DNA of 35,797 nt from Bacteroidota bacterium (GCA_020852855.1 JADZAA010000029.1:1-35797); one strand, 5' to 3'; positions 16,801 through 23,741 are shown, counted from the first letter of the stretch. Notes: generated by a model not told the origin, from the letters alone. A program made the numbers and translations.

Positions 16801-17625
16801 CCCAACGGAATTCATCCGCTGATACTACGTTTCAAACCGACGGAAATAGGGCGCGTATCCGGACGATTCGGTCTTGAATACAAAGATATTGGTTCGCCTG
16901 CGCTTGTGCGTCTGTTCGGACAGGGCTTGGGCGGAATAGTTTCATTGCCGCAAGATTCGGCATTCGCCGGCGAGCGGCGCAGTTTCGCCCTTATGCTTTC
17001 CGGCATAAAGCCGGCTACCGTCCAAGGCGGTGCAGTTCCCGCAAGGTTTGCAGCTGAAATAGAGTATGACGGCTCTTTACTTTTTTGTGAAAAATCGGCA
17101 TATTCTCCCAAAAGATTTATGAAAAACGGGGCGTTGCGCGAACATTTGTTTATCAACGAATCATGGGACGGTACTTCACCGGAATTGGCAAAAATCCCAA
17201 TAATTGCAACACTTGGCAGCGCAGAGACAACTCCCCTTGCGATTACGTCTTTTGTATGGCTTTCGGCAAGCGGCGACACATTGCCGGTATATTCCGAAAA
17301 ACGCTCAGGTAAATTTAAATTGCTTGGTTTATGCGAAACAAATGACGGTAAAAGATTTTATCGTCCCGAAGGTATGACCGCCCTTTCGGCAGCATTTTTC
17401 AATGGGCAAAATGCCACAATTGACTTTACTGCCGGAGAAACAGGCACTTACAGTATTGAAATTTTCGATGCTATCGGCCGATTGGCAATACAAGAAACAT
17501 TTTTCATCGAAAATATTGGAGAGATACACAGAGAATTATCTTGTTCCATCAATACGGCGACAGTGAATTTTATCGTACTTCGTTCACCAACTACTTCACT
17601 TTTTGCGCCATTTTTTTTAAGATAA
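13897..17625 (+). CDS. Large secreted vWA / WD40 / ASH-domain protein with C-terminal sorting domain
   Basis: The 1242-residue protein starts with a signal peptide (MRSFIFIAAVVVSFANATAQ). A von Willebrand A domain at ~80-255 keeps the metal site (LDVSSSM at 86-92, FLTDG near 186). Next come a choice-of-anchor/ASH beta domain (~300-395), an Ig-like segment (~410-490) and a seven-bladed WD40 propeller (~496-780, with repeated GHT and DGT-RIWN motifs). Two more ASH-type domains follow (~805-1020). The C-terminal ~90 residues (GTYSIEIFDAIGRLAI) look like a type IX secretion signal domain. Expected location is the cell surface or outside; an adhesive or protein-binding role is inferred. The combination of vWA and a canonical WD40 propeller in one exported chain is uncommon. 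A T-run follows directly at the stop. Confidence 0.85.
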   Translation: MRSFIFIAAVVVSFANATAQQLYTNAPDYRAFPTIEAKIYVFDSLGRLIRPLSASDFIVHEDNIQRNATLVYCPPATPEPISAVLMLDVSSSMNEPTGATRLDMAKSSAVAFIEALSDGVNECAIGSFDDVSYINQDFTSDKSALLSAVADLKPLLGTNYDEALLNPPSGALEIAKTGKYKKIVVFLTDGLGEGNEQAIVARAKSIGATIYCITAGLPMPDILRNISSKSGGECFENITSKTEAIAIFRAILQQSIGVQPCILRWQSDFGCNDSLRICDISVPALALSARTYYTPPPNYVARLIANPDEISFGEVVPNTIITKEFTLTAQGKAITIRNISSSFPSFSLQPPPSFPFTITAGNSRKFTVQFAPADSFFRSADLKIETDLCPAEVFLTGGFTGKFPIPPDINLIRPNGSEKFIVGNIEQLSWKGVTPQDSVRLDYSLDNGETWNFIADAAGLRHNWRIPNTPSDSCIARVTHSAGNIKSNKAVKVLTLAAHTNTVQCASLVPDGSMRAATASSDGTAIIWNIRNGTQIAVCTGHTGTIRHVEFSADGTRLITGGTDGTARIWNTADATQTQILLGHTAPVWAATLSPDGRFALTGCDDGTIRLWNTAMESTTKILTGHTNRAYSVKFSPNGTSAISAGGDRSVRIWNLTNGNEIPPAFNLHENSVRTCSFSPDGRKAASGGSDNVVYIWDTSNRLPIYNLTGHTAAVLSLAWSSDGTRLLTGGEDGRVIVWDALTGTQSLTLPPYPDAVTSVGWNKTGDTIIVAGGNTADIWAIRTTSSQQDESNATWSIVRPTLNAGNADFGNAVIGAIKDSILHQVLINPGNYTAEITGMAIIGTDKSDFSVISGGTPFSLEAGRSHSAEIRFCPQAAGLRNASLMFFTSYGDTLQCPLSGIGVQPAIVLETPLIDFGVVEIGQTKDTAVTVIVRNLGATAVILTPTKQLGPDTSHFSIVNPLPFLLQPNGIHPLILRFKPTEIGRVSGRFGLEYKDIGSPALVRLFGQGLGGIVSLPQDSAFAGERRSFALMLSGIKPATVQGGAVPARFAAEIEYDGSLLFCEKSAYSPKRFMKNGALREHLFINESWDGTSPELAKIPIIATLGSAETTPLAITSFVWLSASGDTLPVYSEKRSGKFKLLGLCETNDGKRFYRPEGMTALSAAFFNGQNATIDFTAGETGTYSIEIFDAIGRLAIQETFFIENIGEIHRELSCSINTATVNFIVLRSPTTSLFAPFFLR

Positions 17626-17653
17626 TTTCGCATTAAAAACAGAAGCAAATAAG

Positions 17654-17661
17654 TATCTTTG
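17654..17661 (+). promoter_or_regulatory. Candidate -7 element upstream of the 43-codon ORF
   Basis: TATCTTTG matches TAnnTTTG and is followed by GC, as at other candidate promoters here. It lies 56 bases before the ATG of a short ORF. No TTG at -33 is seen, so support is partial. Confidence 0.35.
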
Positions 17662-17716
17662 CGAGTAATTATCCAAACTATTACACTTAACTGTTTAATT
17701 CAAGGTTCTCAATAAA

Positions 17717-17848
17717 ATGCCAATTCCGAAAATACTTGTCGACATAGCAGAACATTTACAGGAACAGAACATCCGGCTCTCCGAACAATTTATCGTTCTT
17801 TTTCACAAGCATCAAAATTTATCTTATCAACTTTCGGAGAGGCGATAA
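17717..17848 (+). CDS. 43-residue ORF, possible 5' remnant of a host gene
   Basis: Translation gives MPIPKILVDIAEHLQEQNIR followed by 23 more residues ending SERR. The amphipathic, protein-like beginning and the -7 element 56 bases upstream suggest a real start. Nothing is recognised. It ends just before the first gene of accessory block 2, so it may be the start of a host gene cut by insertion, or a genuine small protein. In the -1 relative frame a stop-free stretch continues to about 17902, so a frameshifted longer gene is another possibility. Confidence 0.35.
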   Translation: MPIPKILVDIAEHLQEQNIRLSEQFIVLFHKHQNLSYQLSERR

Positions 17849-17896
17849 AATTACGTTCGGAAATTTACTTCAACTTCAAAAAATATTTCCCGGAAT

Positions 17897-19045
17897 ATGT
17901 ATAACGTAGAACAATATGGTCAGGTTTTTACTCCTCAATTTATTGTAGCAGAAATGTTACAATTAAGAAGAAATTATGGAAGTATTTTAGAGCCATCAAG
18001 CGGAGATGATGCATTTGTAAAAAACATCCCTAATTGTATTGGAATTGAATTAGATACAAAACATTGCGGAGCACATTCACTTAATATTGATTTCTTTGAT
18101 TATTCAATTACCAATAAATTTGATACGATTATCGGCAATCCTCCTTATGTTCGATATCAAGATATAATTCCGGAAACAAAGAAAAAACTGAAATTAAATT
18201 TATTCGATGAACGGACAAATTTATATATGTTTTTCATTGAAAAATGCATCAGTCATTTAAATCATAAAGGTGAATTGATTTTTATTACTCCAAGAGATTT
18301 TCTTAAAGCAACTTCAAGCATTAAACTGAACGAATTTATTTATAAAAGCGGTACTGTTACAGACTTTATTGATTTAGGTGATAAAAAAATTTTCAACGGG
18401 TTTAACCCTAACTGTATTATTTGGCGTTTTGAAAAAGATAATTTTTCGCGTAAAACAAATATTACAAAAGAATTTGTTTTTTGCAATGGACAGCTGTTAT
18501 TCACAGATAATTATTATCCGTTAGTTTTTAAAGACGTTTTCTCTGTAAAAGTTGGTGCGGTAAGTGGAAACGATAAAATTTTTTCAAATGAAAAATACGC
18601 TGATACTGAATTTGTTTGTTCTTCAACTTGCAAAACAGGAAAAACAAAAAAAATGATTTTTAATGTAAGAAACAACTATTTAGAAAAGCACAAAGAAATT
18701 TTATTGGCGAGAAGAATTAGAAATTTCGACGAAACAAATTGGTGGCAATGGGGGCGATTACATTATATTACCGATAAAAAAAGAATTTACGTAAATTCAA
18801 AAACACGAAATAAATATCCGTTTTTTACTCATGAATGTAAAAATTACGATGGCTCTGTTTTGGCGATATTTCCAAATAATCCGGAAGCAGATGAAAAGAA
18901 ATTATGCGAAAAACTTAATTCGGTGAATTGGTATGAATTAGGTTTTGTTTGTGATGGACGATATTTATTTTCACAGAAGAGTTTAGAAAACTCGTTATTA
19001 CCCGATTATTTCAGAGAAGATGTTTACAAAACGCAATTATTTTGA
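17897..19045 (+). CDS. Adenine-specific DNA methyltransferase (NPPY type), no nuclease partner
   Basis: The 382-residue product is a type II N6-adenine DNA methyltransferase of the gamma arrangement. SAM-binding motif I comes first (ILEPSSGDDAFV, residues ~30-41), followed by the catalytic motif NPPYVRY (~81-87) and then a C-terminal target-recognition region resembling the Eco57I/TaqI group. Motif I carries D-D where many have D-G, but the catalytic tetrad is intact. No restriction endonuclease accompanies it: the next element is repeat copy C. It is therefore an orphan methyltransferase that could protect against a resident nuclease or act epigenetically. AT-rich, first gene of accessory block 2. 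Confidence 0.85.
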   Translation: MYNVEQYGQVFTPQFIVAEMLQLRRNYGSILEPSSGDDAFVKNIPNCIGIELDTKHCGAHSLNIDFFDYSITNKFDTIIGNPPYVRYQDIIPETKKKLKLNLFDERTNLYMFFIEKCISHLNHKGELIFITPRDFLKATSSIKLNEFIYKSGTVTDFIDLGDKKIFNGFNPNCIIWRFEKDNFSRKTNITKEFVFCNGQLLFTDNYYPLVFKDVFSVKVGAVSGNDKIFSNEKYADTEFVCSSTCKTGKTKKMIFNVRNNYLEKHKEILLARRIRNFDETNWWQWGRLHYITDKKRIYVNSKTRNKYPFFTHECKNYDGSVLAIFPNNPEADEKKLCEKLNSVNWYELGFVCDGRYLFSQKSLENSLLPDYFREDVYKTQLF

Positions 19046-19060
19046 CTAAGAAAAATTTGT

Positions 19061-19195
19061 GTATTTCCAAAAGCGGCTGGAAACGGCTCCGATTGAATGT
19101 TTTTTGTTAAATTTATGGTTTCGTTTCCGATTGAAAGCCGGTGCCGAACCTCCCCGCCAACGCCGACACATAAACCGTTAGTGGCGGTAACGGTA
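19061..19195. repeat. Cassette-spacer repeat, copy C (attC-like)
   Basis: Shared family features are gcgg...aaacggct(c/t)cgattgaa at 19073-19097 and tttccgattgaaag...ccccgcc at 19123-19158. The outer gcgg/ccgc ends can pair, and the element closes with aaaccgttagtggcgg, an R'-like GTTAG boundary. It lies between the orphan methyltransferase gene and the pentapeptide-repeat gene. Confidence 0.6.
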
Positions 19196-19222
19196 CACTG
19201 CGCAAAATGACAGAACAAGCAA

Positions 19223-19786
19223 ATGCAGGAAAATTTTACACAAGACATAACCTTTGACAAAAATAATTTGCCGACAAAAGGCGAATACGAAAGCTGCATT
19301 TTCAATAGTTACAACTTTGCCGACAGCGACCTTTCTGAATTTAAGTTTATAGACTGCACATTCAACGGTTGCAATTTCAGTTTGGCAAAAATAAACAACA
19401 CAGCGTTTCGGAACGTGAAATTCAAAGGTTGCAAAATGCTGGGACTTAGGTTTGACTCTTGTAACGAGTTTGGACTTTCTTTTTCGTTTGACGGTTGCCA
19501 ACTCAATAATTCTTCGTTTTACAAAACAAAAATTAAAAAAACGATTTTTAGAAATTCACAATTACAAGAAACTTTCTTTGCAGAAGCCGACTTGACAAGT
19601 GCTGTGTTTGACAACTGTAATTTAGAACAAGCCATATTTGACCACTCAACACTTGAAAAAGCCGACTTTCGGACTTCTTACAATTATTCCATTGACCCCG
19701 AAACTAACCGTATCAAGAAAGCGAAATTTTCATTATCGGGCATTTCAGGACTCTTAGACAAATACGACATTGACATAGAAAAATGA
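19223..19786 (+). CDS. Pentapeptide-repeat protein, McbG/Qnr-like
   Basis: The 187-residue protein is built from pentapeptide repeats, with F or L at every fifth position (CIFNSYNFADSDLSEFKF, CTFNGCNFSLAK, TSAVFDNCNLEQAIFDHSTL). It folds as a right-handed beta-helix that can mimic duplex DNA. Length and the C-terminal segment IDPETNRIKKAKF followed by a short amphipathic tail recall McbG and the Qnr group, which shield DNA gyrase from microcin B17 or quinolones. This is resemblance from memory. The gene overlaps the next by 4 bases (ATGA), and that gene encodes a GyrI-like domain, which strengthens a gyrase link. Part of accessory block 2, with copy C upstream and copy D downstream of the pair. 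Confidence 0.8.
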   Translation: MQENFTQDITFDKNNLPTKGEYESCIFNSYNFADSDLSEFKFIDCTFNGCNFSLAKINNTAFRNVKFKGCKMLGLRFDSCNEFGLSFSFDGCQLNNSSFYKTKIKKTIFRNSQLQETFFAEADLTSAVFDNCNLEQAIFDHSTLEKADFRTSYNYSIDPETNRIKKAKFSLSGISGLLDKYDIDIEK

Positions 19787-20262
19787 TGCCAAGAATTGAA
19801 ACAATAAACGAAAAGAAATTAGTCGGAAAGCGACTGACAATGAGTTTTGCAAACTACAAAACAGGCGAATTATGGAAAAGTTTTATGCCAAGACGAAATG
19901 AAATCACCAACAACTTGACAGGCGATTTAATTTCAATAGTTGTTTACAAACCAAAATATTTTGCAGACTTCAAACCGACAAACGAATTTGAAAAGTGGGC
20001 AACGGTTGAAGTTGCGGACTTTGACAATGTGCCGAATGAAATGGACACTTTTGTTTTGCCAAGCGGACTTTATGCAGTTTTTGACTACAAAGGTTCAAGT
20101 GCCGACAACTCGATTTTTAAACATATTTTAGGAATGTGGTTACCAAGTTCGGACTACGTTTTGGACGACAGACCACATTTTGAAGTGTTGGGTAACAAAT
20201 ACAAAAATAATGACCCGACATCTGAAGAGGAAATTTGGATACCAATAAAAGAAAGAAAATAG
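19783..20262 (+). CDS. GyrI-like effector-binding domain protein
   Basis: The 159-residue product is a stand-alone GyrI-like/AraC effector-binding domain. Recognisable features are the central LPSGLYAVFDYKGS strand, the WLPSSDYVLDDRPHFE segment and the closing EEEIWIPIKER, in family order. There is no DNA-binding domain attached. Family members bind small hydrophobic molecules, and E. coli GyrI/SbmC binds gyrase and lowers sensitivity to microcin B17 and quinolones. It overlaps the pentapeptide-repeat gene by 4 bases, so both should be made together. A second ATG three bases later could equally be used. Function as a gyrase modulator is inferred from the pairing. Confidence 0.8.
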   Translation: MMPRIETINEKKLVGKRLTMSFANYKTGELWKSFMPRRNEITNNLTGDLISIVVYKPKYFADFKPTNEFEKWATVEVADFDNVPNEMDTFVLPSGLYAVFDYKGSSADNSIFKHILGMWLPSSDYVLDDRPHFEVLGNKYKNNDPTSEEEIWIPIKERK

Positions 20263-20283
20263 AAACGCCGGACACTAAAGCTC

Positions 20284-20385
20284 GTTTAACAAAAGTGGCG
20301 GGAAACATCTTCGATTGAAAGTTTTTTTGCTGAATTTGAAGTGTCGTCTTCGGTTGAAAGTCAGTGCTGAAATAACGCCTTCGAC
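20284..20385. repeat. Cassette-spacer repeat, copy D (attC-like)
   Basis: It begins GTTTAACAAAAGTGGCGGG, which fits the R'' consensus RYYYAAC exactly. It then has cttcgattgaaag, a ttgctgaatttgaagt middle and cttcggttgaaagtcagtgctgaaataacgcc, all shared with copies C and F. The aagtggcg end can pair imperfectly with cgcctt at 20376-20381. Confidence 0.6.
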
Positions 20386-20427
20386 AAGCTAAGTAAACGA
20401 TATAACACATTAAAATAAAGGAACAAT

Positions 20428-21060
20428 ATGTTACCGGGACCTATTTACATTTACGAATGTCCTAATTGTGGCAATCTTTTGCAAAAATTTAGTTTTATAA
20501 GTGGCAACACATTTGGAGCAAAAATGTATTCCGATGGTAAATGTATTGCACCGATGCTGCCTAAGCGTCTAATTCTTACAAAATGTAAAAAATGCAATAA
20601 TATATTTTGGTTAAATAAATTAAAAGAAATCGGAACTGTTGAATTTGATGATTATAAAAATCCAATGCGTAAAAATGCTGACCTTATAGAATCCTTGAAA
20701 ATAGATGGTTGTTTCAAAGCAATTGATACTGGAATTGCCGAAAACGAGCAAGAGGAATTTTTTATTCGTCAACTGATTTGGCGTTTATATAATGATAGAG
20801 TCAGGAAAGGTGAGAATCAGTTTATTGGTGTAGATGACGAAATCATGTGGAGAGAAAATTGTTACAAATTAATCTCACTTTTAGACTCAGCAGATTTAGA
20901 CCAAAGAATTATGATTGCTGAATTAAAAAGGAATTCAGGTGACTTTGATGGTTGTCTTGAAATTCTTAAGACGATTGATGATAATAGACTTAATTGGATA
21001 AAAGAAGAACTTATTCATGAATGTAAAATAAAAAACAAAAATGTAATAAAATTGGATTAA
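20428..21060 (+). CDS. Zinc-ribbon protein of unknown function
   Basis: The 210-residue protein begins with two CxxC pairs, ECPNCGN at ~10-16 and KCKKCNN at ~53-59, spaced as a zinc ribbon. A charged, mostly helical C-terminal region with TPR-like character (LKRNSGDFDGCLEILKTIDD) follows. No enzyme family is recognised. It has a fair ribosome binding site (AAAGGA) and is the only gene between repeat copies D and E. AT-rich codon use agrees with its accessory neighbours. It may be a protein- or nucleic-acid-binding cargo gene; this is not shown by sequence. Confidence 0.7.
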   Translation: MLPGPIYIYECPNCGNLLQKFSFISGNTFGAKMYSDGKCIAPMLPKRLILTKCKKCNNIFWLNKLKEIGTVEFDDYKNPMRKNADLIESLKIDGCFKAIDTGIAENEQEEFFIRQLIWRLYNDRVRKGENQFIGVDDEIMWRENCYKLISLLDSADLDQRIMIAELKRNSGDFDGCLEILKTIDDNRLNWIKEELIHECKIKNKNVIKLD

Positions 21061-21205
21061 CGATTTTCAACAACTCATTACCCAAAAACAACAAGCAAAC
21101 AGCTTCAATCAAGCATTCTACATAAGTAAAAAGTTGAGTTTTTGTTGGTAAAGACCAGCCCTGCGTCGAGCCGTCACAAGCAAGACGTTAGCGATAATGC
21201 TTAAA
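21053..21205. repeat. Cassette spacer, divergent copy E
   Basis: This 187-base gap between genes holds a spacer that begins at GATTAACGA, overlapping the stop codon, and ends near GACGTTAGCGATAA. The boundary motifs resemble R''/R' ends of attC sites. The interior (caaaaacaac at ~21084-21093, gtttttgttgg at ~21137-21147) can pair imperfectly. It does not share the cttcgattgaa core of the other copies, so assignment rests on position and ends only. Confidence 0.4.
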
Positions 21206-21247
21206 ATACGGACAACCAAAGTTCATAACAATTCCAGCATTTGAACT

Positions 21248-22876
21248 ATGCCGACAAACATATTCGGTGAAATAGAGATATACGAAGTTACAATAGAACA
21301 AGCGGCAAAAACCGTCAATGTATCAACCGCAACAATTAGGAATTGGATTAAGACAGGTTACTTGATTCAATCGGGCAAGGGATTAATTTCTCAAGAGTCT
21401 TTAGAGAAATTTATTAGTGAAGTAGCCGGGAAAGAGAAATTGAATGCAAGGGCTAATAAGTTATTAAAAGACGGACACGACCATAAAAAGGCTTCTGACA
21501 AAGTTGATGTACTGATAAAAAAATACAAAGGGGAAAAAATAGGTATTGAATACGAAAATTCACTCTCGGATTCTCATAGAAACAAAGAGGGCGTTTATTA
21601 CACACCTTCTTGGATTGCGAAAGATTTATTCAAAAACATAAAAATTACATCTGATTTAAAATTCTTAGATCCTTGTTGCGGTTCTGGAAATTTTCTTATT
21701 GAGGCAATTCAGCTGGGAGTTGCACCTGAAAATGTGTATGGATTTGACATAGATGAAAATGCTGTTTTAATTACCCGGCAGAGAATAAAAGACGAATTCG
21801 GCTATGATACAGAAAATGTAAAAGTTGGCGACTTTCTGCAAGAAGCAGCCAAATTAAGTAGAGAAGGCAAATCTTTCGACCTGATTTTCACTAATCCGCC
21901 TTGGGGCAAGAAAATTGAAAAATCTGCCAAAGAAATGTATTCTTCATTATATGGATGCGGAAATAGTTTAGATACGACATCTTTATTTTTTGGAGCCAGT
22001 CTATCTATTCTTAAGCCTGATGGATTCTTAGGTTTTTTGATTCAAGAAGCATTTTTCAACATTACTACTTTTGAAGACATCCGTAGGAAGGTAATGTCAA
22101 AACGAATATTGCGATTTGTAGATTACGGTAAAGCTTTCAAAGGTTTAGTAACCAAAGCACAGGCTATTGTGATAAAGAATCAAACATCAAATTCACTTGA
22201 CCTCATAGAATGTTGTTTAGAAGATAAAGTATTCAATAGGACCTTAGAATCATTTACCGAGAATCCCAAAAACATATTCAACTTTTGGACTAATGAAACA
22301 GAAGCACAGGTTATCAAGCAGCTTTATTCAATGCCACACGTTACGCTTAAAGGTAGAGCGAATTGGGCATTAGGAATTGTAACCGGGAATAACGATAGAT
22401 TTTGCATTGACGAACCCAAAGAGGGTTATGTTCCAATCTACAAAGGCTCTGATATTACAAAATCCGAATTGAAAGAACCAAGCACATTCATACTTAATGA
22501 TTTTTCCAATTTTCAACAAGTTGCGCCTCTAAAAATGTATCAAGCAGACGAAAAATTGATTTATAAATTTATTTCTTCTGATCTTTGTTTCTTTTATGAC
22601 AACCAACAACGATATGTTTTAAATAGTGCGAATATTCTTGTTCCAATAAATCTTGGAATAACCGCCGAGCAATTAACAATGCTGTTAAATAGTGAAATAA
22701 TTAATTGGCTTTTCAAAAAACTATTTTCAACTCATAAAGTACTTAGGGGCGACCTTGAATTACTTCCTATTCACACGGACTACTTTTCAAGTAACCGAGA
22801 ATTTACTGAAGCAGATTACTTAAACTATTTACAAATAATCAAAACAAGCGATGGAACTTACAGAGCTAAAGACTAA
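21248..22876 (+). CDS. N6-adenine DNA methyltransferase with N-terminal helix-turn-helix
   Basis: The 542-residue protein starts with a MerR/excisionase-like helix-turn-helix (TIEQAAKTVNVSTATIRNWI, ~16-35). A methyltransferase core of gamma order follows, with SAM motif I LDPCCGSGNFL (~140-150) and catalytic NPPWGKK (~217-223). The C-terminal half resembles a TaqI-type target-recognition domain. It would methylate adenine at the site cut by the nuclease encoded just downstream. The added helix-turn-helix could let it control its own transcription, as some methylases do; this is inferred. The 5' end of the nuclease frame, starting at 22851, overlaps its last 26 bases. AT-rich; part of accessory block 2. 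Confidence 0.87.
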   Translation: MPTNIFGEIEIYEVTIEQAAKTVNVSTATIRNWIKTGYLIQSGKGLISQESLEKFISEVAGKEKLNARANKLLKDGHDHKKASDKVDVLIKKYKGEKIGIEYENSLSDSHRNKEGVYYTPSWIAKDLFKNIKITSDLKFLDPCCGSGNFLIEAIQLGVAPENVYGFDIDENAVLITRQRIKDEFGYDTENVKVGDFLQEAAKLSREGKSFDLIFTNPPWGKKIEKSAKEMYSSLYGCGNSLDTTSLFFGASLSILKPDGFLGFLIQEAFFNITTFEDIRRKVMSKRILRFVDYGKAFKGLVTKAQAIVIKNQTSNSLDLIECCLEDKVFNRTLESFTENPKNIFNFWTNETEAQVIKQLYSMPHVTLKGRANWALGIVTGNNDRFCIDEPKEGYVPIYKGSDITKSELKEPSTFILNDFSNFQQVAPLKMYQADEKLIYKFISSDLCFFYDNQQRYVLNSANILVPINLGITAEQLTMLLNSEIINWLFKKLFSTHKVLRGDLELLPIHTDYFSSNREFTEADYLNYLQIIKTSDGTYRAKD

Positions 22877-23570
22877 AATTATTGAATCATTTTCCGGTTC
22901 GGCAAGCGACCTTGAATAAGATCTTCAAATGATTGATGATGACCGATCCATTTTCCCATTTAATGAATATGAACATTTGATTTGTAATCTAATAGAAAGA
23001 GGCGGGTTAACCTATGAACAATACATAGATATTAGAACCGAGTACATAAGTGCAAATCCAAATCTCTGGGTCTTTGAAATATCGGCTCTGAGAGGATTCG
23101 GAGAAAAATTTGCACAAACTTATATTCAAGGAAAATGTTCCAAACTTAAAAGCCCTAACAAAAAACTTGACCCAAATTATTCAGGTGACTATGATTTATG
23201 GTTAGACGGAATAAGAATTGAAGTTAAGGCATCAAGAGCGGTTGATAGCGAGAGTGAAGAACCATTGTATATGAAAGCACTTTCAAGAAATACGAATAAA
23301 AATTTCTTGATGAATTTCCAACAATTAAAGCCACAATGTTGTGACGTATTTATTTGGGTTGCTGTTTACAGAGACCAAATAGTCCTTTGGGTTATGAGCA
23401 GTAATGAGGTTTTGGAGAATCCTCATGATTCAAAAGGGCGGCATAGAGGAAATAAAGGTAACGAAGGACAACTTCACATCCGAAAGGATAATGTAGAACA
23501 GTTGAAACAATACGATTTTATTGGAGACAATTTGGAACAAGCGATAAGAGATGCAGCAGAGCGAAACTAA
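22851..23570 (+). pseudogene. Type II restriction endonuclease frame interrupted by an in-frame TAA
   Basis: One reading frame runs from ATG 22851 to 23570. It encodes 22 residues (MELTELKTKIIESFSGSASD then LE), a TAA at 22917-22919, then DLQ and a second ATG at 22929 that opens 213 residues. The downstream part has a PD-(D/E)xK-like core (SGDYDLWLDGIRIEVKASRA, D...E-V-K around residues 87-106 of the short form), so it is a nuclease, family and site unknown. The 22-residue lead has coding character and overlaps the methylase 3' end as in coupled restriction-modification pairs. Either a nonsense mutation truncated the enzyme, or the short leader allows re-initiation at 22929 ten bases later. 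The short form may still be active. Confidence 0.7.
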
Positions 23571-23577
23571 AGCACTG

Positions 23578-23712
23578 CCTACAACAGCGGTTTGAACGTA
23601 ACGGCGGGTAAACGGCTTCAATTGAACGTTTTCGGTAAATTGGAAGTTCGTTCATTGATTGAAGTCCAATGCTAAAAATCCCCCGCATTTGCCAATATCT
23701 GAAAACCTTAGC
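23578..23712. repeat. Cassette-spacer repeat, copy F (attC-like)
   Basis: It begins CTACAACAGCGG after the nuclease gene. The family core follows: ggcgggtaaacggcttcaattgaa (in two runs across 23602-23626), then gttcgttcattgattgaag and gctaaaaatcccccgc at 23645-23686. It closes near ACCTTAGCCGG. gcggg and cccgc ends can pair. It marks the right end of accessory block 2; the host FAH-family gene starts 30 bases on. Confidence 0.65.
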
Positions 23713-23741
23713 CGGATTTTTTCAAAGAAAAATTATATTTT

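Noticed and set aside
16812-17279. 155-codon - strand ORF opposite the large vWA protein gene
   Set aside because: Antisense shadow; the + strand frame continues through with ASH-domain sequence and no break.
19207-19257. 16-codon ORF (MTEQANAGKFYTRHNL) before the pentapeptide-repeat gene
   Set aside because: Overlaps the start of the pentapeptide gene in another frame; no ribosome binding site or conservation visible, so not called.
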